Notes under the pieces: model-generated | What the model was told of the DNA's origin: nothing | Databases searched by the model: none | The model's input: the letters and a program-made list of their open reading frames with translations, nothing else | Program-made: the position numbers and the translations under genes | Shown here: positions 11,340 to 22,437 of the stretch, in pieces | How positions within the stretch are numbered: the first letter of the stretch is position 1 | How the letters are laid out: each line of letters opens with the position of its first letter | Assembly: GCA_023375785.1 (NCBI GenBank) | Contig: SZWC01000516.1 | Coordinates: forward strand, 316,862-380,861 | Direction: 5' to 3' | Source: Penium margaritaceum | Lineage: Eukaryota > Streptophyta > Zygnematophyceae > Desmidiales > Peniaceae | DNA: 64,000 nt

Positions 11340-12660
11340 GAAGACCACCAGTCTTCCTGCTCCCATTTCCGAGCCAACAGGGGAACAAGCCGTCACTCTC
11401 CTGACATCAGTGGTCTAGTGTCGCTGCCCGATGCCTGACTCCCTCTACCGCAACCAACCTCTTCCAGCTGACAGGATATCGGACACCACCAGTCTTCCTG
11501 CTCCCATTTCCGAGCCAACTGGGGAACAAGCCGTCACTCTCCTGAACGCAAGAAGAAGTGGTTGTGTCGCTCCACCTGCCGAGTTGCATCTCATCCCGGC
11601 TCTCTCAGCTCGCGTCGCTCCCTGCCTCTTGTCTCCTCCATCATCATCAGCCTTCGGTCCTCACCTTCACTTGCCTCTATCATCCCTCCTCCTCCTCCTA
11701 GCTCCAGTTTCCTCAGCTCCATCAGCCGCCCGCTCCTGCCTCACCTCGTTTTTCCTCAACATCAGCATCCTCTGCGCCGCCTTTGCATTCATCATCGTCA
11801 TCAGCATCATCTCTTCACGCACGTGGTTCCGCCCCTGCGCCCACTCATCAACCAATCGTTTCCTCCGCTTCCGCAAATCGCTTTCAGCTCGGCCTAAGGA
11901 TCCGCCCGGTCGCATCGCCCTTTTCTGCGACGACCTGCGCCCACGCCAAAAATTCCTTCAGCGCACGCGGTTCGTCCCTGCGCCCACTCCACCATCGTCA
12001 TCAGCCTTCGTTCATCATCAGGAACCATCAGCATCTGTGAACTGCACCAGGATCTGCACGAGCTAGCTGCCCGCTTCCGCAGCAGCCTGCACCCATGCCT
12101 AAAGCAGATTTCTCACGGCGCGTTGGCACCTGCCTTCCCCTTGCCGCATCTTACTCCCCTACTTCAACTCGCGCACGAGGTTTTGCCCCTGCGTCCACTC
12201 CATCATCCATCGTTTCTCCGCCATCATCCACTTCCGCTCCGCTCGGCACAAGGATCCACTCGGTCACATCGCCCATTCCGCGACGACCTGCTTCCATGCC
12301 GAAACCTTCCTTCACGCACGTGGTTTTGCCCCTGCGCCCACTCCATCAATCTATCATTCCTCCACCATCATCCGTTTCCACTCCGCCTGATTGAATTGCT
12401 CGAGTCGCGACAATCTGTGCCCATGCCGAAAACCTCAGTACTGCACGAGTTTTGCCCACTTCTCCCCTCTCAGCCTCCGCCTTCTCATGATCAACGGCTA
12501 TGACCAGTACCGGGACCTGCACGAGCTAGCTGCCCGCTTCGCAGTAGCCTGCACCCACACCGGAAGCAGACCTCTTGTGACGTGTTGGCATCTGCCTTCC
12601 CCTTACCACATTCTACCTCCCTCATTCCAGCTGCGCAAGGTGTCGCCCCTACACCCACCT
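11340..12660 (+). repeat. internal repeats in pyrimidine-rich leader
   Basis: The leader is strongly C/T-biased on the plus strand and built from imperfect repeats. A block starting ACCACCAGTCTTCCTGCTCC occurs near 11343 and again near 11484. A block containing GTGGTT or GAGGTT plus GCCCCTGCG-CCCACTCC recurs near 11820, 11965, 12175 and 12315. A block starting ACCTGCACGAGCTAGCTGCC occurs near 12050 and 12516. Open frames through it are Ser/Pro/Leu-rich by-products of the base bias, not evident proteins. Confidence 0.75.
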
Positions 12661-12687
12661 TGTCAAACTCCGATCAGCACCTCCACC

Positions 12688-13230
12688 ATGACTCACTACA
12701 ACCCCTCTGACAACTTTCGACAACGGGCTCAGAGAATCCGGCAGCCTGACACTGATCCTCAGTTGATCCCTCTGATCGACCGCATTCCCGTGCTCGAGTG
12801 TGTGGATGAAGAGGACAACAACTTCATGGAATGGGAGGAAGCACTGATGAATGCCACTCGACGAATAACAGTTCGAGGGTTTCGCCTCAAACGACTGTTC
12901 ATAGACCGAGTATGGTGGTCCTCCCGCCAGTCGCGAACCTACCGGGAAAACTACTACTACGCTCTCTGTCAGGCCAGAGCTCTGCTTCAAACAACCACAG
13001 ATCAGCCCTTCCATGACATCATCCGCAGAGGAGGTCTGAATTTTTTTTCCATAGTGGACAACATTGAAGAGTTGTGTACACAAGGAGAACCTGCAGATCA
13101 AACAGACTACCGAAGACGAGTCAGAGGATATACTACTCGAGGACTCAATCCATATCAGCTTCCTACACCTCCTCCAATGCCACCAACTCCCTCTCCGGCA
13201 CCAGAACCCTCTGACGATCTTGCTCAGTGA
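12688..13230 (+). CDS. unrecognised 180-aa protein of the small LTR element
   Basis: Open frame starting at an ATG in good context (CACCATGA) and ending 72 bp before the 3' LTR. The frame is open further upstream, but the ATG at 12688 is the first after the repeat-rich leader and starts the non-repetitive part. The protein is charged and rich in Arg, Gln and aromatic residues (EWEEALMNATRRITVRGF near residue 50; YRENYYYALCQARALLQ near 85-100). It ends in a Pro-rich tail (PTPPPMPPTPSPAPEP). I see no protease, zinc knuckle, RT or integrase signature. By position it could be a Gag-like packaging protein, but no known Gag motif supports that. An intact frame in a multi-percent-diverged element suggests it was functional recently. 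Confidence 0.6.
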   Translation: MTHYNPSDNFRQRAQRIRQPDTDPQLIPLIDRIPVLECVDEEDNNFMEWEEALMNATRRITVRGFRLKRLFIDRVWWSSRQSRTYRENYYYALCQARALLQTTTDQPFHDIIRRGGLNFFSIVDNIEELCTQGEPADQTDYRRRVRGYTTRGLNPYQLPTPPPMPPTPSPAPEPSDDLAQ

Positions 13231-13302
13231 AAAGACTCCTCAGAGGACATGTGACATCATCGGAGACGTGTCCACTTCTAACCTTATCGGTGTGTCCGGG
13301 GG

Positions 13303-13888
13303 TGTCAGAAAAACACACCGATAAGACATCTCAATAAGGGTTCAGGTCCTGGACATAACCAACTTGACCAACGGTCTCCTGGTCACTCGACCGTTCAGAG
13401 TCCACTGTCAAGTCATCCCCTAATAAAGTGACACCTGTTACACCGTGTCCGGTTAGCGGAAAAGAAGCCGTTGTTGTGCCTGTTCGTCCTGTTCTGTCCT
13501 TTTATACCGAGGATGTTCATTCCCTTGAGTTAACCAGAACAGTTATGCTCATCCTATTCCCCTTTGGTTCCGCGGCTTTGCCGCCATGTCTTCGCTCTGC
13601 TCGCCCCTCGCATCCTTTGTCTTCGCCAACCCTTCTCAATGCTTTGCTCCGTCACTCTCGCTCCTTCGCTCAGCTCTCACACTCCGCCAAACATCACTCA
13701 CGTCGCCAGCGCCCTCTCTCATATCAACCTGTCTACCTTGGCTACCTCGCGTCTCAGCCTCTATCAGCCTCCGTGACTAACTCCCCGCTCTGCTCTTGGC
13801 TACGTCACTCTGCTGACATACTCTTGCTTGTGCTAACGCTTCTGCTTGCTGCTGCTACTACTGTTCTCGTGCCTACATTCTTCTGACA
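13303..13888 (+). repeat. 3' LTR of the small element
   Basis: 586 bp, TGTCAG to CTGACA, preceded by a short G-run (CCGGGGG) that may serve as the polypurine tract and followed by the AAGAC target duplication. Confidence 0.95.
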
Positions 13889-13989
13889 AAGACATCAATG
13901 TTTTAACAGAGTGCAAATTAATTTTTTGTAGTGCTAGCTGACAAGCTCCATTCCATTCAATCAAAAATCCCATCTATCTTGGAATAACA

Positions 13990-15736
13990 TGTCATCCGTT
14001 TTTCAAGGCCATGCCACGAGGCAGAAGCAGGCCTGAGATTGTGGACTGCGGCATAATGTCAACAAAAGCTTGAGGGAATTGCTTTTGTTATAGATGGAAA
14101 GAAACACTTGCCATTACTAGGTGAAGCTTTCAAACAAGACTCCAAAACCACCAGATCGAGAAGCCCATAAGAAGTGCAAAGATTAGCCCCTGGTTTACCT
14201 CAACTTGTAGAGGAGACATATGCCGTGTTTATACTGTGGTCTCTAAGCCCTCGAACTGAAAGTTGTAAAGGAAAGTAGAGTATTTCAGTACACTTTTGGA
14301 ATGCAAGCTGCTGAGTCAACCCCAAGGACAGAAAGGCTTCAGCCATTCTTGAGAAGCATGAAACACACACAAGCTCAAGATTGGAGTGCTGATGTAACCG
14401 GCCTGAATCATCCCACCTCCCAGCTCAATAACGTTTTACCCATTTGTAGCCCCTTTTGAAAAAAGCATCCACAACCTTGTGTTCACCCGCTACAGCATAG
14501 AATATAGCATTGCAGCTGTGTTTGTTCCTGGCATCAACATCTTCTCCAGAATCCAGCAGAAGTTTAATTATTTGGGCAAGTCCGTTGTGTGCAGCCCAAT
14601 GTAGAAGACTATTCCAAAAACTGTCCAGGGCTTTCACATCAGCCCCCGGAGGCGTTGTGCAAGATTGGAAAAGACTGCACTGCCCCATGCTAGGAAATAA
14701 ATAACTTAGACGTTTTGCAAAGTGCCTGAGAGTAGGATAAAAAACTTAGACCCTTTGCAAAACTTCTCATTCTTTGTTTTCATGATGCACCCATTCATAT
14801 TAACGCCAGCGGACAGAACAAAATCTACCACCTCGTTCTGCTTCACATGGACTGCCACGGGCATTGCCACATCACTATCACTAAAGCCACTCTCACCATT
14901 GAGCTCTGCTCCTTAACAGCTCTGGGGCGACCAACACGTGCTGCCCAAACAAAAGCAGGTTGCGTGTCTGCTCCCTTTGCTGAGGAGAAGAGATAAAACA
15001 GTGCTAGCAGAGAGGTATCCGGATGGCTTTCGGTGACCACTGTCGGCTGTCGGTCTCTTTCCATTCAAATCAACACCACACCCAGTTACAACTGAAGAGA
15101 CAATAACGACTCCGTTCATACATCTTCACATCAGCACTTCGTGTAAGTCAGCTCCCCCAGCTGCCCAGAGCATCTTTGCAACAGCCCAATTCTCCTTTTG
15201 CAGCACCAATCACAGTGCATCCAATCTGCCGTCTTCAGTCTTGATGCTGACATCAGCTCCATGTCCAAGAAGAGTCTCCACAACGTCAACATGACCACCA
15301 ACACTTGCCAGCATGAGGGCTGTCTCACCACCTCTTCCATTCACTTCCGTTTCCTCGTGCTACAATCTTCTTTATCTTCTTGTTGATCTTCACATCACCG
15401 TTACCATCTTCCAAAATCTCTCACACCAGAGAACCATGTTCTTTCTCAACATATTTCATGACTGCAGTAAACCCATCGGCCATTCAGTCAGCACATTCAC
15501 GTCGGCACCAGACTCAAGCAACGGCTTCACTACTCAATTTTGCCCACTCTCAGCAGCCAACGTCACCACTTTCTCTACAATTCACCAACACACCATTTTC
15601 ACTCAGCAGTGCCGACGTATCCCTTTTCAGTGGCCAGCATGAGGGTGGTCTTTCCGTTCTTGCTTTTGCAGTTGACTGCCACGATGGGCAAAGCAAGCAG
15701 AGTCACAACCACGATGCTCTTAGCCATCTGCCGCAG
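13990..15736 (-). repeat. segmental duplicate of 16400-18172
   Basis: This block matches 16400-18172 in the same orientation, through the ankyrin coding part and well into the 3' flank. An example is the shared GGACAGAAAGGCTTCAGCCA at about 14327 and 16749. The match stops near 15736, inside the coding region, so this copy lacks the gene's 5' end. Confidence 0.75.
14425..15736 (-). pseudogene. ankyrin-repeat pseudogene (tandem copy)
   Basis: Minus-strand, 5'-truncated duplicate of the ankyrin gene at 16894-18515. The 3' part is still readable at 14425-14688 (LLHWAAHNGLAQIIKLLLDS then GEDVDARNKHS), ending ...HKVVDAFFKRG. Upstream, ankyrin pieces continue in changing frames: KGADTQPAFVWAARVGRPRA near 14950, GCGVDLNG near 15070, and ADVSIKTEDG followed by VLQKENWAVAKML near 15190-15250. 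At about 15200 an in-frame TGA lies one codon away from the position of the TAA in the better-preserved copy. Several frameshifts and the missing first third mark it as dead. Confidence 0.8.
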
Positions 15737-16399
15737 ATGAATGATGTGACCTTATGTGGATGCACCCCTCGGACCTTCCATGAGGACTACACCACTTCAG
15801 TAACAAGAAAAAACAGCAATGAAAGCCCCTTACGTATGAACTGTGCTTGTTATCCCACATCTTTCGGACTCAACTTCTTCACATTGAAATGGTTTGTTCA
15901 ATGGGCAAGGATTATTTCTCTTCATGTTTCTCCTGTTTTATGAGGATGATGACACATCCCTCCCATACTTCTACTCTTACATCTACCTTGGTGGTGTTTG
16001 TATTTCATTTTCCCCGTACCGTGGTCACAGGTGCCCCTGAGTTTACCATTTAACAGAAACGAATTTATGCATTTGAATGGGTTGTTTGCAGAAGCCAAAC
16101 CACAGTGGCTTCTTACTCCACCATTTGTAGGAACTTGCTACGAGGACAAAGTTTCCAAGACACAGGACGCAACCACTGGAACACAGAAGCAACTCAAGTT
16201 CACAGGGGATGTTACGCATTCCCCTCCTGAATGGAGACTCTCAATCATTGGTAACCAGCTGCAGCAGCCCCCAAACGCATCCACCTGAACTCCATTTTCA
16301 TGTCTATTCTGTCGTCCCTTATGCTCCAGAATTAGAGAGGCATTTTCCTCGCAATTCCAGCCATAATGGCTACCTTTCTCTATCACTACTTTGTTGGCC
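15737..16399. other. no recognisable feature between the two ankyrin copies
   Basis: Spacer between the duplicated blocks. No ankyrin motif, transposon end or RNA gene is evident on either strand. Confidence 0.5.
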
Positions 16400-16893
16400 T
16401 AACATGTGGTCAGGTTTGCTGTGTACCAAAGCCATGCCATGAGACAGGAGCAGGCTGCACAAGCGGGCTTGAGGTTGTGGAGTGTTGCATAGGATCGAAG
16501 ATCAACTGAGGGGACTTCTTCCATGTGATCTAGGCAACAACACTTGCTAAAACTCTGCGCAGTACATAAAAAATAATGAGACAGTGCAAGGACTAGCTCC
16601 CCCAGTCACTTCAATTTGTAGAGACGTGTGGAATTCACACTCAATTTTCTACAACCTTCATGTTAAAGTTGTGCATACACAACTCTGTTCTTCAGAACAC
16701 ATGCAGTATGGTTCTACATGTGACTGAAATTGGCTGAGCCAATCCCCTGGACAGAAAGGCTTCAGCCACGTCAGAGTATCCACACTTCCAAGAGTGTGTG
16801 TTGCTGAGACACCGGACACGGGCACAACCTCAAGATGAGAGCATTGATGTGACAAGGCTGTATTACCACACCTCCCAGTCTAAGCATGTTCGT

Positions 16894-17622
16894 TTACCCC
16901 TTTGTAGCCCCTTTCAAAAGAAGCAGATTCTCCACGTCCTTGTGTTTGCCCAACACAGCAGAGGATAGAGCATTACGGCCATAATTGTTCTTCACATTGA
17001 CATCCGCTCCATCCTCCAGCAAAAGTTGAACGACTTGGGTACGTCCGTTGTGTGAAGCCCAAATCAGAGGAGTATTGCGAGAACTGTCCACGGCATTCAC
17101 ATCAGCCCCCCGTTCGATAAGCAGCTTTGCAAGATCGGCGCGACCTGCTAACATGAGGGGACTGCGCTGCCCCTTGCCACGTCCATTCACATCAGCACCA
17201 GCGGAGATGAGAAACTGCACCACTTGCTTCTGCTTTGCATTAACAGCTGCTCCCAGCGCCACATTGCCATCACCAACGCCACTCTGGCCATCCAGCTCTG
17301 CTCCTTCCCAGCACAGCAGCTTCACAGCTTCAAGGTGTCCAGCATGTGCTGCCCAAACGAATGGACTTTGGGTGTCTGCTCCTTTGCAGACAAGGAGAGA
17401 GACGGCATTGCTAGCGCCTGCCACTACGGCTACAGCAAGTGGAGAGGTACCGGGATCGTTGCCGGTGACCCTGTTCAGATCGGCACCACATTCAGCTGCA
17501 AATGAAACATATGAAACGACTACGTTCTGACATCCCCACATCAGCACAGCATGCAAGTCAGCTCCACCTGCCTCCACCAACATCTTTGCAACAGACCACT
17601 TCTCATATTGCAGTGCAAATAG
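16894..17622 (-). pseudogene. downstream ankyrin half, in frame after the stop
   Basis: This open stretch continues in exactly the same frame after the TAA at 17625-17623. First come 13 codons (LFALQYEKWSVAK), then an ATG at 17583 and 229 residues with about six further ankyrin repeats: ADLHAVLMWGCQNVVVSYV, SPFVWAAHAGHLEAVKLL, VVQFLISAGADVNGRG, SPLMLAGRADLAKLLIERGA, NTPLIWASHNGRTQVVQLLL, and a final NALSSAVLGKHKDVENLLLL. The repeats are well preserved, which argues that the split is recent or that the half is still made, by read-through or as a separate product from the ATG at 17583. One nonsense mutation in a ~520-aa gene is the simplest reading. Confidence 0.65.
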
Positions 17623-18515
17623 TTATGCGTCTGAGCTGCCATATTCAGTCTTGATGCTGACATCAGCTCCATGTCCAAGAAGAGTCTCCACAATGTCAAC
17701 ATGACCACGAACATTTGCCAGCATGAGAGCTGTCTCTCCACCTCCTCCGTATCTTTTGCTTTCCTTCCTGCCTCTCACTACAATCTTTCTTCTTTTCTCA
17801 TCGACGTTCTCACCACCATTGCCATCTTTCAGAAGCTCACTCACCACAGCATCATGTCCTTTCTCAGCAGCCTTCATGAGTGCAGTCAGCCCATCGGCAG
17901 AACTCACAACGTTCACATCGGCACCACCTTCAAGCAACAGCCTCACAACACCCTCATGGTTTCTCTCAGCAGCCAACGTCAGCGCTGTCTCTCCGTCCAC
18001 ATCTCTGCATTTGACAACAACACCCTTTGCACCCAGCAGTAGCCTCACAGTGCCAACGTATCCCTTTTCAGCAGCCAGCATGAGGGGAGTCTTTCCATCC
18101 TTGCTTTTGCAGTTGACTGCCGTAATGGATGAAGCAAGCAGAGCCGCAACCACATGCTCATGACCCTCTGCCGCGGCCATGGCAAGCGCCGTGCGTCCAC
18201 CTTCTTGCTCTTGCGCTCTCACATTGACCTTGGAACCTTCTATCAGAGTACTGACGACGTCAGCATGGCCAGCCTTTGCAGCAGCCATGAGAGCAGCCAC
18301 TCCTCCGCTGTGTTGGTCACTTGCGTGAAAACTGTCACACTCGCCAATGCCATGCCCTGCTACCTCAGCATGAGTGCACTCCTTCACTCGCTCAGGGTCG
18401 CCATTGCGCGCAGCCTCCACAAGGCTCACACCTGCAGCACCAAAGTCAGATGTGAATGCACAGTTGCTTGAAACTAGTCGGCAACTAGCTTACCCAAACC
18501 TTGAGCACCTCCCAT
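17623..18515 (-). CDS. ankyrin-repeat protein, 276 aa, two exons
   Basis: Proposed model: exon 1 is 18515-18494 (22 nt, MGGAQGL plus one base), a 62-nt intron runs from 18493 (GTAAGC) to 18432 (GCTGCAG), and exon 2 runs from 18431 to the TAA at 17625-17623. The join is phase 1 and keeps the frame; exon 2 has no ATG of its own near its start. Exon 2 opens VSLVEAARNGDPERVK, then five or six ankyrin repeats: about residues 50-82 (ALMAAAKAGHADVVSTL), 84-116, 118-150 (TPLMLAAEKGYVGTVRLLL), 151-183, 184-214, a basic insertion (KRRKIVVRGRKESKR) and one more to about 268. Ankyrin repeats bind proteins; the partner is unknown. There is no membrane segment or signal peptide. The ankyrin frame continues past the stop (16894-17622). 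Confidence 0.7.
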
Positions 18516-19458
18516 ACGGAAAGAAAATACACAGAAGACGACTAGCTTCTTTAAAAGGACACGAGCCTTGACGAAAGTTTCAGATGTCAATGCCGAGCAC
18601 TTTGCTGGCTATCTCGCAATGAGTGGAAGACATATTGTAAGACTACTAGGAGACCCACACAAATTCCATCGCACATCCTTCACATGCACCGACACGATCA
18701 CAAAGTGGAACGAGTCTATGAACAAAAGCTCATGGAGCAACCTACCGCTGTCATCCGTGCCCATCGTTCTCTGCCTACGCCACCTGGTTCCACTGAGCAA
18801 GCGGGCAGTTCAGCGCACAAAAGCGTGTTTCCAACGACGCACGGTGGCGATTTGCGTCTTGGTACCGGCTGCTGTGTTCACTTCGGCTGATGCCCGCCTG
18901 TCCCGGTGCAGTGCAGAGCAAGACCTGATGCTTTCCACCAGACGTGCTGGCGTGCTGGTCAAGCGCGCGTCTTACCACGGACGGAGCCCACTTCCACGAC
19001 GCTAGTAACACCGTGCGTCATGCCTATGCGGTCGCTTACGTCTTCCTGCATGGGATAGAAATTTGCAGTCGTGAAATATCATGTGTCGCACACTTTCTTG
19101 ACGCCCTTCAAACCGTGACGCCCTCGGAACCGTGCCGCGATGACGATGAAGCGGACAATACTATGATAGGGACGCTTCCATGTGGAAGTGTTGTCGTCGT
19201 CTTACATCACCGGTCGCACAATGTCAGAATGGGAGTCAGTTCACTCGGAACAATGCCGGCTTGGCTGTCTCTGGCACCGTCCCTGGCGTCAACCGTTAGC
19301 ATTGCCACACAAGCGGTGTGGTGTGGCGATCGTGCAAACGGCATGCACACAACTTTCTTGAGATTCACATGGACGGATCCACCGCACCAGCCAGCTTTGG
19401 ACGTGTTAGCCATCACACCTCGAGCGCACGGCACTGCCTCCGCATGCCCCCAAACAAT
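18516..19458. other. upstream flank of ankyrin gene, no further gene
   Basis: This should contain the ankyrin gene's promoter (reading leftward); I see no clear TATA box. Plus-strand frames at 18568-19005 and 18944-19510 have no recognisable domain. The last three bases (AAT, 19456-19458) are the left target duplication of the Harbinger element. Confidence 0.5.
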
Positions 19459-19495
19459 GGTGTCGCACCGATCCTGCCGCATTAAGGTATGCGGT
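19459..19495 (+). repeat. left terminal inverted repeat of Harbinger element
   Basis: Begins GGTGTCGCACC and ends GGTATGCGGT. The reverse complement of 22912-22948 matches at 35 of 37 positions. Confidence 0.92.
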
Positions 19496-19789
19496 CATTT
19501 TCGTAAATAACGCGGGTGCTGCAATGCTGCAACGGGTACGCACGAAAACGGTCAACGCACTGCGGTATCCGGTATTTCTTGCTGCAACGGCTTTGCAGCA
19601 ACAGCTGCCGCATTGCGTTAGAAATTAGTGCACGTCGTCGAGTTCGAACTGCGGACCACTTGAGATCGGGTAGTGACCCGTTATCCGAGGCGCATATTCG
19701 AAGCACTGGACGTGTGCATGATGTTTATTACTTATTTCCGTTCTTCCTTAGGTGTCTCATTCCGCATCAGCTGTCCTTCACCCCGCACC

Positions 19790-20996
19790 ATGGATTCCCT
19801 CTGCAGACGCTCTCAAGCTTGTCCTGCAGCAGTTCACCATGCAACAGCAATCCGCGAACAAGTGCTGGAGCTCCTACGTGACATTGCCGCTATGCTACTC
19901 CAGTGCATAGTGAACCGTGCACTTGCACGGCCCATGCACAACGGATCTTTTACCGGTATGGCATGGCTGTCAGAACTACGTATGGAGTATCCTGCACGCC
20001 TGTTCAACATGAGCCGGATGACTATGGATACGTGGCACAACATCATAGCATACCTACGCGAAAGCACACCCCTACGTGATTCCAGTATCACGATGGAGGA
20101 GAAAGTGCTTATTTGGTTACAGTGTGTAGGTTTCGACATGTCATCCCGGCAGCTCATGGAGAGGTTTCAACGCGGGTCGAGCACCATCACGTGTGCGCTG
20201 AGGCAGGTTGTCAGCGTGCTACTCAGTGTGTCGCAGGTGATCATACGTCAGCCATGCATCTGAGACCCCCTCCCAACAGCATGGAATGACCGCCGTGACT
20301 ATCTGCCGTGGTTCCGCGACTGCGTTGGCGCCATCGACGGCACGCATGTGCCAGTTATTGTTTGAGGGAATCATCGCGTCGCGTAAATCAACAGGCATCA
20401 ACAGGTCACACAAATTATCCTAGCAGCATGCAACCAAGAGCTCAAGTTCACCTTTGTTACGACCGGGTGGGAATGCACGGAGGTTTGCCAATGCTCTCCA
20501 CCGTGGCTTCACCCTTCCCCCCAACAAGAACCTCCTAGTTGATGCTGCTTTTCCCGAAGGCAGTGGCTTGCTCACACCATATCGTGGCCGCAGATATCAT
20601 CTGGAGGAATTCGGTAGTGGTGCTCTCGCACCACTAGACAGGGAAGAGTTGTTCAACCTCCGCCATGCATCAGCCAGGTCCATGATAGAACGCGCTTTTG
20701 GTGTGTTAAAAGCTAGGTTCAGAATCATACATGGCATACCCTCGTTTGATGTGCAGTTCTAGGGACATCTCGTTTTGTCATGTTTCGTCATGCACAACCT
20801 CATACATGAACGCCAATCAGTCGACCTTTTCATACAAGCAACAGGTCATGGCCGTGTACAAGGTTCTCTGCCATTACGTACTCCAAGAAGTGGAAGTCAA
20901 CATGAGGATGCAGTCATGAGAGCCATGACATTAGACATTAGTCGTGCTGTGTGGAGAGACTATGAGGAGAGGATGGACACTGTTGATGAATGAAAA
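19790..20996 (+). pseudogene. HARBI1-type DDE transposase, broken
   Basis: Starts at an ATG (MDSLCRRSQA). The N-terminal helical region (FNMSRMTMDTWHNIIAYLRE, then EKVLIWLQCVGFDMSSRQL) is typical of plant PIF/Harbinger nucleases. The catalytic triad can be located: first Asp in GAIDGTHVPV (codon at 20336), second Asp in NLLVDAAFPEG (20541), and Glu in SMIERAFGVLKARF (20688). The C-terminal SCFVMHNLIHERQS is also typical. The frame is broken by several in-frame stops and frameshifts: an early stop at 20261-20263, stops near 20358 and 20382, a shift near 20470, and TAG at 20760-20762. The last stretch reads open to the TGA at 20991-20993. Length and order match the family. Confidence 0.88.
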
Positions 20997-21189
20997 CAAT
21001 TTCTTGCACAATTGTCCACTGGAGCCATAGGACAATAAAAACATCATCCAAGTCTTCATGCAAATCTTCGGCATCGGCGGCAAGCTGTTGGGCTTGCGCA
21101 AACCGCCAAGCGCTTGCTGACGCCGCGCTTCCCCCCCCGCGGCTGGCGTGTCACGAGCACCCTCCGTTGGGGGCGGAGTGCCCACATCA

Positions 21190-22437
21190 GCAAGCGTTGC
21201 ATGCGGAGCTGCCGGATCACGGCGAAGGATGCCCTTGGCCACTTGCTGACGCTGCTTGCCAGCAGAATACACGTAGAGCTCGCATAGGGTCATGTCATCC
21301 TTCAGAACATCTAACAGCGGCAGTTTGTTGTCAAAAATTATGTTTGTCATCTCCTGTCACTGCCTCAACCGCAAGCCCCCATGCACATTTTGGTCCATCA
21401 TCCTTAATGATGCCCTCCAGTCTAGCAGCATGCTTAACTATTTTCTCCACTCGCTCCAGCTGTCTGTCTAAAATACCCCTGCGACGGACACGGCATTCAG
21501 TCTCATCAGGACTCCCATCCGTGTCCATGACGTCCGTCTAATCAGGGCTGTCAGCTTCCTGCGTGTATGGGGGGTTCTCAGAGCAGTACACATCATCCCC
21601 ACATGCAGCATCAGGGGTAAACAGTTCAGGAGCGACATTAAACCACGGTAGGGGCTTTCCTTGAAGCTTCGCCTGCATGGGGTTGTTCCTCTTCACCTGC
21701 TCCCACTGGTCAGCACGCAGCTCCAACAGCCAAGATGTATGGTTGAGCTGCATGCCGCTCTTACCGACCAGGTCCCTTGCCAGCTTCCAGCGCTTCTCGA
21801 CGTTCTGGAGGCGACTGCGGATCTGCGCCGCGGTCAAGGCCTCCTTGATTCCAGATGCCTTGCTGAACTTCCGCGAAAGAACGCCGTGCATGGCAGCCCG
21901 CCATCCGCGGCACTTGCGGAATTCCGCCGCATACTCCAAGGCCATGTTGACGAGCTTGACGTCCTTCGCGGGCGTCCACCACGTCTTGCCCAAAGCACCA
22001 TTGGCCGCCGTGTCTGACGTGCCGAAAGAAGCAGCGACAGAAGGTTCACCGTTCACCGACGTTGCTCCAGCCGCGGAGGAACCCGGTTGAACCGGAGTGG
22101 CAGCCTTCGCGAGGACGGCAGGCGGGCGGCATACTGGTGGGCCCAAAGGTGAAGCAAAGACTGGAGTCGAACGGCGCTTTTGGACGTGCGAACCGTGTGC
22201 GAAGGTTGCATCATCGTCGGAAGCCAAAGGGCGGGTGTTATAGCCCGCGTCACCGGTTTGGTCGACGTTGTCGCGACGGGGTGTAATGAAGGAGCCACGT
22301 CCTTGCACGGACTGCCTCATACGGATGGACTCCAGCGAGAAGCGATATGCAAAGGCAGCACCGTTGTAAGAGGGAGAAGTGACGGACGGGGCACGCTCGG
22401 GCGACGTGGAGGCACGGATGGCTGAAGGGGACGCCAT
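21190..22437 (-). pseudogene. Harbinger Myb/SANT-like DNA-binding protein, broken
   Basis: Starts with MASPSAIRASTSPERAP at 22437. It has a low-complexity N-terminal half, then a Myb/SANT-like domain (KTWWTPAKDVKLVNMALEYA, RGWRAAMHGVLSRKF, AAQIRSRLQNVEKRWKLARD, SWLLELRADQWEQ) around residues 145-250. In PIF/Harbinger elements this partner helps bring the nuclease to DNA ends. The first frame stops with TAG at about 21538-21540, but the same frame continues (MDTDGSPDETECRVRRRGIL, helical EKIVKHAARLEG). A one-base shift near 21345 leads into NIIFDNKLPLLDVLKDDMTL. The true C-terminus is uncertain; the 3' ends of the two genes nearly meet. Confidence 0.8.

Larger units (their letters stand above)
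10242..13888 (+). mobile_element. complete non-autonomous LTR element with its own ORF
   Basis: Two direct LTRs (10242-10826 and 13303-13888) with termini TGTCAG and CTGACA are flanked by a perfect 5-bp target duplication AAGAC (10237-10241 and 13889-13893). An initiator-Met primer site directly follows the left LTR. The internal part is only 2,476 bp and has no reverse transcriptase, RNase H, integrase or recognisable protease. It holds a long pyrimidine-rich leader and one ORF of 180 codons. The element looks whole for its type. The LTRs differ at about 26 of 586 positions by eye (about 4.4%), which with a plant-typical substitution rate suggests one to two million years. It resembles a TRIM or small LARD, except for the conserved-looking ORF. 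Confidence 0.93.

Noticed and set aside
10367-12503. Several overlapping Ser/Pro/Leu-rich frames in the LTR and leader of the small element
   Set aside because: They exist in two or three frames at once and follow the C/T bias and repeats; none has a domain.
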